Assembly (NCBI GenBank): GCA_963970005.1
Contig: CAXAMN010005335.1
Span: 690,858-754,857, forward strand
Length of the DNA stretch: 64,000 bases
Source of the DNA: Durusdinium trenchii
Taxonomy: Eukaryota; Sar; Dinophyceae; Suessiales; Symbiodiniaceae
Direction: 5' to 3'
The notes below the pieces were generated by a model. The model was not told the origin of the DNA, made no database searches, and worked only from the letters and a program-made list of their open reading frames with translations. Of this stretch, positions 57,828-64,000 are shown piece by piece (position 1 is the first letter of the stretch; each line of letters opens with the position of its first letter). The translations under genes and the position numbers were made by a program.

Positions 57828-59834
57828 CTATCCAACGTCCACGCTGACAAAAAAAACCATAAAGGTTGTTACGGGCACCACTCTCTCTGCGATCCGCACT
57901 TTTTCTTGGTCGGGGCTGTCTCTGTCTTGACACATGGGGTGCCCTAAGTCCACCAGGTGTTGCAAGAGAGCGATAACTACCCAAGGTCGAATTTTGGCTC
58001 CCGATACCCACTCCAGTGCTTCATTGTATCGCATGCCCTTAACCGTAATCTTCACAAGTGCTTGCAGTGTAGCAGGCGAATGTGGCAAGGACTCCCACGT
58101 CCGATGGCCCTGATGGGTTGGGTCCAAGGTCGCCATGATGTCTTCCCACGGCATGGTGAAGGAACTGACGTTGCCTCGGATGGCTACGCGGTGCTCTGCC
58201 TTGTGGATGTCTTCTTCCAACAAATGTCCCCGGTCTTGTTCAAGGTAGAAGCACACGACTGAGGTCCACACGGGACAGGCGGCCGCAGCTTCGACCCAGC
58301 GAACCCGATGCCGATACAACAGCTCTGTCGGGTATCCCAGCCAGTTGTCGTTCGTCAACGCCTGTGGCACGCCAGGTGCCCGTCTTTGAGTCATGCGCGT
58401 CAGGCAAGTGCGACAAAGCGGGACGCGACACCGCGGGCACAGCGTGCTGGACTGCGGGGCGCACGTCCTGCAGCGTACATCTTCTGGGCAGCACAAAATG
58501 TTCGAGCCGTCGGGCAATTGCCGAACCCACTGCCTGTGCTCCAGGCGCTGTTCGATAGCTGGAATGTTCGCGTACCTGCTGGCATAGGTGTCGTAGCACC
58601 AGTTCGCTCGAAAGCTGTCCTCGGTGAGGCTGGAGAACAAGTCCGAGACGGTCTGAAATCCAGTTTCGCCGTGGTTGGCGGCCACGTGGATGCGTGCGCA
58701 GCATGCGCAAATCAACCCTTCCATGTGTTGCTCTGTGACTTCTCGTGCCAAGCGGTGAAATGTCCGTCTGTCCGTGCTCCATCCCACCCGTGGCACTTGT
58801 TGCTTCTCTGTCAGGGCTACAGCGGCAAGGTAGTCGGACAGCAACTCACTGGGGCGCGCCTCCGCAAACAAATCTTTGTGCGCAGTGCTGAGATGCGCGC
58901 GCAAACACGTCCTGGCATTGCCACAGCGGGTCTGTGGACGTTCGGTCCAGCGCTGTTGCTGCACTTGCATCACCCGTGTGTGCGTCCAATTGGGTTGGCA
59001 AGGGTCTTCTTTCGAACACCAGACACAACCTTGGATGGCACAGTGCACATTGGGAAATAAGATCCCCGAAGTGTGATCGGCGTCTTGCACGTCGAATCCT
59101 GGCAATTTGGGAGGCAGCAGGGGGTGGTCCTTCAAGGCTGCGGCTAGGTTTTGAATCCGTTCCAAATCCGAATCTTCTTTCGTGCGCCAGTGGCGATGAG
59201 GTTCCACTGTCAATCCCTGATCAAGATCGTTCGAAGACATGGATCTCTCCGAATCCCAAGATTCCACGCTCTCGACGTCCACGTCGACGGCTGCGGCCTC
59301 GGAGTCTAGGGCTGCCCCAACTTCTTCATGGATCTCGTCCCAGCAGAAGTTGTCCTCCGGCGCGAGACATGCGGGCTGCGGAGTGTCTTCACACACATGT
59401 GAGTCATGACAGAGAGGGCTGGTTGCTGACAGAGGACTAGTTGCTGCCTTGAGCGACGCTCTTGCAGCTGGTGAAGTTGAGCTCTGTTTCGCTGCGGCTT
59501 CGGCATCGGATTCTCGGGCTGCCCTTACCTCTTCTTGGACTCCGTCCCAGCAGGTGTCGTCCTCCAGTTCAGAACGTGCGAGCTGCGGAGTGTCTCCAGA
59601 GATTTGTGCGTCATGACACGGAGGATCAGTCGCTGACGTGAGCGACGCTCTCGCCACTGGCGAAGCTGAGCTCCGTGTTGGTGGTTGTGGCGTGCTTCGG
59701 TCCTCGGGCGGGGGTGCCTGTGGCGCCGGCAACGGAGGTTGAGACGCCCCCAGCAACTGTTGGACTGTTTCTAAGACGGCTCTGGCACCCTGTGCACGAA
59801 AAGCTTGCTTGGGAAGGGGTCGCCGATGTTCTGG
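57828..59834 (-). CDS. Helitron-associated zinc-cluster / DUF6570-like protein, C-terminally truncated
   Basis: The frame is open from just after a TAG at 59835-59837 to 57828; with a TTG start at 59756 it gives 642 residues, and no good ATG was seen. The order is a Pro-rich start, an acidic region with a two-copy repeat (about 30-90 and 93-155), Cys/His clusters (C239-C253; C278/C284/H288/H293; CACC at 350), a C-rich knuckle (LCCPEDVRCRTC...LCPRCRVPLCRTC, 421-451), then PQALTNDNWLGYPTELLYRH and RGNVSSFTMPWEDIMATL. That last part matches the DUF6570-like region preceding the Rep/helicase of Helitron proteins. Rep (HUH) and Pif1-type helicase domains should follow but the frame runs into (GA)n sequence, so the element is probably broken at about 57.8-57.9 kb. 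It lies immediately after the OTU ORF, overlapping it by 64 nt in the -1 frame. Confidence in Helitron origin is moderate. Confidence 0.6.
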   Translation of the reverse strand, partial: PEHRRPLPKQAFRAQGARAVLETVQQLLGASQPPLPAPQAPPPEDRSTPQPPTRSSASPVARASLTSATDPPCHDAQISGDTPQLARSELEDDTCWDGVQEEVRAARESDAEAAAKQSSTSPAARASLKAATSPLSATSPLCHDSHVCEDTPQPACLAPEDNFCWDEIHEEVGAALDSEAAAVDVDVESVESWDSERSMSSNDLDQGLTVEPHRHWRTKEDSDLERIQNLAAALKDHPLLPPKLPGFDVQDADHTSGILFPNVHCAIQGCVWCSKEDPCQPNWTHTRVMQVQQQRWTERPQTRCGNARTCLRAHLSTAHKDLFAEARPSELLSDYLAAVALTEKQQVPRVGWSTDRRTFHRLAREVTEQHMEGLICACCARIHVAANHGETGFQTVSDLFSSLTEDSFRANWCYDTYASRYANIPAIEQRLEHRQWVRQLPDGSNILCCPEDVRCRTCAPQSSTLCPRCRVPLCRTCLTRMTQRRAPGVPQALTNDNWLGYPTELLYRHRVRWVEAAAACPVWTSVVCFYLEQDRGHLLEEDIHKAEHRVAIRGNVSSFTMPWEDIMATLDPTHQGHRTWESLPHSPATLQALVKITVKGMRYNEALEWVSGAKIRPWVVIALLQHLVDLGHPMCQDRDSPDQEKVRIAERVVPVTTFMVFFVSVDVG

Positions 59835-61147
59835 CTACGTTCCACCAAGTCGTAGTGGCCGGTGACACCCATGTCTCGATGCACGAGCTCCAACACGGGG
59901 CTATGGTGTCGCAACTTTGCATGCGCTTCCTGGTCGGTGAGGCACTCCATGGACCGGACCCAGTAATTCACATTCGCTTGGGCACCCCAAATGAGACACT
60001 CAAAATCGAACTGTTGGGTCAATGCCCACAACTCCACACCGGCAGAAGCGTGGTGGATCGAATCTAACATGTCCGGCTGGAGCAACACTGCATGGAGTTT
60101 ACTGAGTAAGACTACTTCAGTCGTGTTCGAGGGCGCAGTCTCGACGGCCGTCGGCTGTTGTCGAAGGAAGTGCTCATGCAGCTGCAATTCGTCGTCGTCG
60201 AACGGGACACACGCCGTTGCGACTGCGTCTGCGCGCGGCCCGTTCTGGGCCGCCAACAACCACTCAATGGCTTGCAAATAGATTTCGGCGGCTGTGCCAT
60301 GGCCCGAGTGTGTGCTGCCTTTGAAATACCGGCTCACGGCGTAGAAGAAGCACCAACCGTTTCCCGGCATGTGTATAACATTCGACCGAATTCGCGCTTG
60401 CAACGTCTCAGCGGCTTCAGGATTGCCGTTCACGGCATGCTGCTCTCGATTTCGGACCTTTCGGGGCAGGTACCAGCTCGGTGCCGTCTGGGCTTGGGGA
60501 CACCCTTTTCGCACGTCTCGCCGGGTTTGCAGGCGGAAGCCATACCCGCAGAGATCCACGTAACACACGACGTCGAGTCGCTCGGCACGGCGACAACCAA
60601 GGGCACAGCTAAGTTCCCACTTCTGCCCGCCACTGACCTCCGTGCTCACGGTGTAGAACAAACACCCGCCCTGGCCCGGCACGAGCAGGAAGTAGGCCCC
60701 TATTTCGCTCTGCCGCACCACCTTGCCCTTCGCGGCGCGCGGCTCTCGCCTGCGTCGCCCTCGTGTTGAGTCCCGCCGGGCGTGGCCCATGCATGCCGCT
60801 TGATAGCCCACTGGGGTCACTGAGGAGCCGTGACACCCGCAGACCAACAACCAAAGCCAGCCACACACTTGCAGCGCTGCGCGCAACCTTCTCCGGGCCT
60901 TCTGTCGGCGATGTCCTTTGCAGCGCCGACCACCGGCGGAGCGACTCTTTCGGATCCAGCCTTGCTTGCACAAGCTTGCTCGGAGTGCACGCCGAGCCTG
61001 CAGGCCGAAGACACAGCCGCACAGGTTGATGCAAAATAATACGTCCAAATGCCTTGCAGAGCTGCACAAGATAGCACAGCTGCTAGCCAGAAGCCAAGTG
61101 CACAGGAACCAGCGACTGGGTAGAGTCCGACTCCAATGTGTATGCAT
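59771..61147 (-). CDS. OTU-type cysteine protease ORF of a Helitron-like element
   Basis: This 458-residue ORF starts at ATG. Its C-terminal half carries an OTU protease fold signature: MPGNGWCFFYAVSRYF (residues 260-275) with candidate nucleophile Cys266, a GVELWALTQQFDFECLIWG core strand block (370-388), and TGHYDLV with candidate His431. OTU enzymes are cysteine peptidases, many of them deubiquitinases, and OTU domains occur in the polyproteins of some eukaryotic Helitrons. A second, degraded copy of the active-site segment lies at residues 156-167 (VPGQGGCLFYTV), and the segments LDVLFCINLCGCVFGLQARR and LDVVCYVDLCGYGFRLQTRR (about 34 and 191) are also duplicates, so the N-terminal half is a diverged tandem copy or unspliced intron-like DNA. 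The acidic residue of the triad was not identified. The ORF ends by overlapping the next ORF in a different frame. The true start is uncertain. Confidence 0.6.
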   Translation of the reverse strand: MHTHWSRTLPSRWFLCTWLLASSCAILCSSARHLDVLFCINLCGCVFGLQARRALRASLCKQGWIRKSRSAGGRRCKGHRRQKARRRLRAALQVCGWLWLLVCGCHGSSVTPVGYQAACMGHARRDSTRGRRRREPRAAKGKVVRQSEIGAYFLLVPGQGGCLFYTVSTEVSGGQKWELSCALGCRRAERLDVVCYVDLCGYGFRLQTRRDVRKGCPQAQTAPSWYLPRKVRNREQHAVNGNPEAAETLQARIRSNVIHMPGNGWCFFYAVSRYFKGSTHSGHGTAAEIYLQAIEWLLAAQNGPRADAVATACVPFDDDELQLHEHFLRQQPTAVETAPSNTTEVVLLSKLHAVLLQPDMLDSIHHASAGVELWALTQQFDFECLIWGAQANVNYWVRSMECLTDQEAHAKLRHHSPVLELVHRDMGVTGHYDLVERSQNIGDPFPSKLFVHRVPEPS

Positions 61148-61599
61148 CGACGCTCGGCGTTTGCGCCGCTCACTTTGGAGCGACGCGACGCGGGAAATCC
61201 CTTGAAGGAGACAGTCTCCAGATTCTGTTGCATGTGCTTTTTACGATTGGGTTGCAGCACCATGTACCAGAGTCCAACGTCTGTGTGGTGTCTGTCTTCT
61301 CCCATTAGCACCACTTAGAATTCGATGCCATGTGTCTTGCAGGTATGCGTGCGCTTGCTAGAGCCATGTGCACAAACTCATGTCCTCCACTTCTGACCAA
61401 AACCTACGTCCCCCGGACGGCGCGCGCGCGACCACGCAGTTGCAGGCGCGTGCGCGCGCATTCCCCGCGCACCCGACCCGAAGTTGGAACGGCCAGCGAC
61501 ACCGAGCGTCCGCGAGCTTTTCACACGAGTTCACGCGTGCTCTTTTGGGCACGGCTCCAAGTTCTGCTGCGACATGATGCATGTGTGGCACCGAGCAAA

Positions 61600-62110
61600 A
61601 CAAAAAAAACAAAGCGCACATCACCAGACAGCTGCGTTCCACATTCACAAGACAGCGGGGATGCCTTGTTTGTAATGGTTTGTGTGTCTGTGGTTGAATG
61701 CGCACCTCACATTCCACGCGCGCAAGATAGCAGGGATGCCGCATGTCCCATCCCCCGCGCAAACCTCTGTTCTGGCACGCTTTGTTTGTTCACAAGACAG
61801 CAGGGATGCTTTGTTTGAAAGTGTTTGTGTGTCTGTGGTTGACTGCGTCTGGGTGCGAAATGCGTCGCGCAGGTAACCAAACACATGAAAGCGCACATCA
61901 CATTCCACATTCACTAGACACCAGGGATGCCCCAGGTTCCAGCCCCCGCGAAAACCTCTGCGTTTGCACGCTTTTTTTGTGCTTCTTTGTATGTCTGCGG
62001 TTTACTGCGTCTTGCTGCGGAGTGTGTGGCACATTCCACAACAACGTGAAAGCGCACATCAGAACACAGCTGCATTCTACATTCAAGTCACACGAAAGCA
62101 CAACGAAAAG
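61600..62110. repeat. Diverged tandem repeats upstream of the Helitron-like ORFs
   Basis: GACAGC(A/G)GGGATGC(C/T)TTGTTTG, TTTGTGTGTCTGTGGTTGA and AAAGCGCACATCA recur about every 120-280 bp (for example 61650, 61797, 61917; and 61613, 61893, 62050). Minus-strand ORFs here are repeat-driven. Confidence 0.65.
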
Positions 62111-62119
62111 CGTACCCGC

Positions 62120-63560
62120 TCCTTTTTTGCTGTCTGGTCGGACTTGTTCGACCGTTGCGGTCGAAAATGGGTAGCACGAACAGGGGTCGAGCTCGGGTTT
62201 TCTTCTGGCGATACCAACGAGGATCGAACGAAATGCGCACTGTGTCAAGAGACCTGAGAGTCGTGCCGGGAGCTGTGGCCAGCTGGTATGAGCGATGCTC
62301 TAGCCACTGGCTTCCAGCTCTTGTCTGGCAGAACCCTGCGTCGGAATCTCGAACATAGGTAGCATGCAAATGGCTGCGGCCGACGTCGCCGTCAGCGACG
62401 CGCTCGGTGCATCGCGTGCACTCTCGGTCTCCACGGCCGAGACCGACAGAAAAAAAAATTGAGTGTGCTTGGTTGCTTTTGCTCTCTGCAGTGACTCACC
62501 AGGATGAGCGACGCTCTTGTGGCGAGCCAACCGTTGCCGCCTGGGCCCTCCCTACCGACGGCTCTCCCGACTTTTGGCTGCGAGGCGCAGCCCGGGCAGT
62601 CAGCCCCCGTCCCTCAGACGGATGCTGCCGGGGTGCCCGAGTCCCCGGCCCCCGTCTTGCACAGGGAGGGGTTGGTGTCTGTCGGACCCCCACCGACGGT
62701 CGATGTCCTCGTCGAGCACCTGCAACGACGACGCGCGCGGCGTCGTGGCATTCCTCGATCGAACGCAGTCGTAGCCGCGCCGGGCCGACGAGGTACTGAC
62801 GTCCCGCTGCCGCCCGAGACGGCGGGCGCGACGCTCGCGAGCGGACACGCGAGCGAGGAAACGACCCCGGCGACCGCGGCCGAGCGAACCGAACCGACGC
62901 GGTCATGACGTCCGCCGACCGTCCGAGACGGCGCGCGCAACGTTCGCGGGCGGCGAACGAGTCTGCGGAAACGCGGGCGAGGGAACGACCTCGACGCCCG
63001 ACCCACCACCACGGCCCTCCGCGCTTTGTGCGCAGTCGACGCCCTTTGTTACTTGCCTGCTGGTAATCGCTTCGTTTCTTTCTTTTTTTTCTCCGGCCGA
63101 ACGCGACGTCGCTCTGTCGGTGCCGCGGACAGCGGCCGAGCGACGCTCTGCGGCTGCACTCCGTAGCGAGCTCTCCGCCCTCTGTGGCGCGCTCGCCGCC
63201 CCCGGGGCGCTGCCGGGGACCTGTCGGCCACGCAGAAGGAGCCGTTGCGGGATGCTCGGGGGCGCCCCTCCGTCACATTCTTCCAGCGCGACCACTTGGC
63301 ACTGAACGACGTTCTGCGGCTCGAGGCGTCACTCGAACCTTTGCAGCGCCCGCTTGGAACGTTCCAGGGCCACACCAGATTCCGCCTGACGCTTGGTCAC
63401 TCTTTTCTTTGCTCCTCCGTATTGGCGGTCGATGTCCGCCGGATCGAACTTCAAGGATCGGGCGCCGCCCCGCGCGATCAAAAGTCGCGACGGTTGACCC
63501 TGCTGCCTGGAGGCCTGATTGAAATGCACGCAGATGTTCTCCAGCAGAGTTCGCCGACTG
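62120..63560. other. GC-rich flank with ORFs open on both strands
   Basis: The stretch is up to about 70 percent GC, so stops are rare in all frames. A plus-strand ATG ORF (62504-62908, 134 codons, starting MSDALVASQPLPPGPSLPTA) and a minus-strand ORF over the same bases both exist. Neither has a domain. CGGCTCTCCCGACTTTTGGCT at about 62557 is shared with 57468, and TGAGCGACGCTCTTG at 62503 with the coding repeat at about 59450. It could be 5' flank of the Helitron-like element. Confidence 0.3.
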
Positions 63561-64000
63561 ACGTCGTCCAAGCCGTCTGCTGTCCTTACTGGCTGTTAAG
63601 CAGGAACAGGGGAACCAAGAGGATTGAAGGATTCAGAGAATGTCTCTCCCCTCTCTCTGTTTCAGGTTCCTCTCCTCAAGGTTTCTCTCTCTGTGTTGGT
63701 CATGCAAGTTGATGCATGGATGCGTGGTACATAGGGGCAGGATCTGGTGTGCTTCACAAACAGAATGAATGATTCCTGCTGAATCACCTGGCGCCTTGCA
63801 CGCTACATGACTTCAGACGGCCCAAATGCACCAACTTTCCAACACACCCAAAGGTGTGTCTCTTGAAGGTGTCAAACCGTTCCTTTTGAACACCAAAATC
63901 AATCAAAACATCTTCTTGGCGGCGTTGTTTCTGGATGATATTTTGAAGTTTTTTTGGCGGTTAAGATGCTGGACAGCATTTTGTATATCAGATGCTTATA
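63561..64000. other. No gene recognised
   Basis: CT-rich then AT-rich sequence. Nothing identifiable. Confidence 0.5.

Noticed and set aside
57355..57930. 191-codon plus-strand Arg/Glu-rich ORF
   Set aside because: It is the plus-strand reading of the same (GA)n block; there is no complexity outside the repeat.
56971..58011. 346-codon minus-strand ORF rich in Ser-Leu
   Set aside because: It is generated by (GA)n tracts, which read as SLSLSL on the minus strand. It overlaps the Helitron-like ORF in another frame.
58308..59060. 250-codon plus-strand ORF
   Set aside because: It is antisense shadow of the zinc-cluster/DUF6570-like ORF.
60158..60769. 203-codon plus-strand ORF
   Set aside because: It is antisense shadow of the OTU ORF, which carries the recognisable domain.
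62159..62245. Possible tRNA (GATCGAAC-like segment)
   Set aside because: No cloverleaf pairing or proper A and B boxes could be drawn. No other tRNA or rRNA signal was seen in the window.
62496..62908. Opposed 134- and 136-codon ORFs
   Set aside because: About 70 percent GC leaves all frames open. Composition (Pro/Ala or Arg/Ser) follows base content, so neither is called as a gene.
1..64000. Bacterial-style operons, Shine-Dalgarno sites, riboswitches
   Set aside because: Gene density, introns and repeat content are eukaryotic, so such features were not called.

Overview
The window reads as nuclear DNA of a dinoflagellate, most likely a Symbiodiniaceae/Suessiales relative. Reasons: very long low-density sequence with short dispersed exons; exon junctions using GC as well as GT donors with AG|G acceptors; coding exons with G/C-rich third positions in AT-richer surroundings; a 14-base match (one mismatch) to the dinoflagellate spliced-leader sequence; many small foldback (MITE-like) elements; abundant microsatellites and minisatellites. 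Two N-runs (1645-1654, 28747-28973) are assembly gaps inside repeats. No rRNA, tRNA, operon or CRISPR array was found. All identifications come from reading the sequence and recognising family motifs; no search was run.

Layout. 0-7.6 kb: mostly featureless, with one unassigned minus-strand ORF near 5.3-5.6 kb. 7.6-18.9 kb, minus strand: a polycystin-type (PKD2-like) cation channel gene. Nine exons could be placed: ectodomain, S2-like helix, S4-S5 linker, S5, pore helix/filter, S6 and post-S6. The S3 exon and both gene ends were not found. Its introns carry foldback elements and a 32-bp perfect palindrome. 19.7-20.7 kb, minus strand: three or four short phase-0 exons of an unrecognised protein, possibly the 5' part of the same gene or a neighbour. 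20.7-56.3 kb: repeat-rich DNA with foldback elements (including one nested pair), a 21-bp/~115-bp hierarchical minisatellite at 28.6-29.5 kb, a relic spliced-leader-like site at 26.2 kb, scattered candidate exons (best at 35.87-36.05 kb, plus strand) and a decayed RNase H-like fragment near 47.2 kb.

55.2-57.9 kb is a dense repeat block: a 91-bp tandem duplication, a ~180-bp satellite, a compact stretch able to fold into a multi-helix RNA-like structure (56334-56463), a 106-bp minisatellite and long (GA)n tracts. Next to it, 57.8-61.1 kb on the minus strand, lies the largest coding block: an OTU-type cysteine protease ORF followed in the -1 frame by a zinc-cluster/DUF6570-like ORF. This pairing is typical of the N-terminal half of Helitron-like transposon proteins. 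The Rep and helicase parts expected next are absent, replaced by the (GA)n block, so the element looks truncated. 61.3-63.5 kb is GC-rich flanking DNA with diverged tandem repeats and ORFs open on both strands that cannot be assigned.
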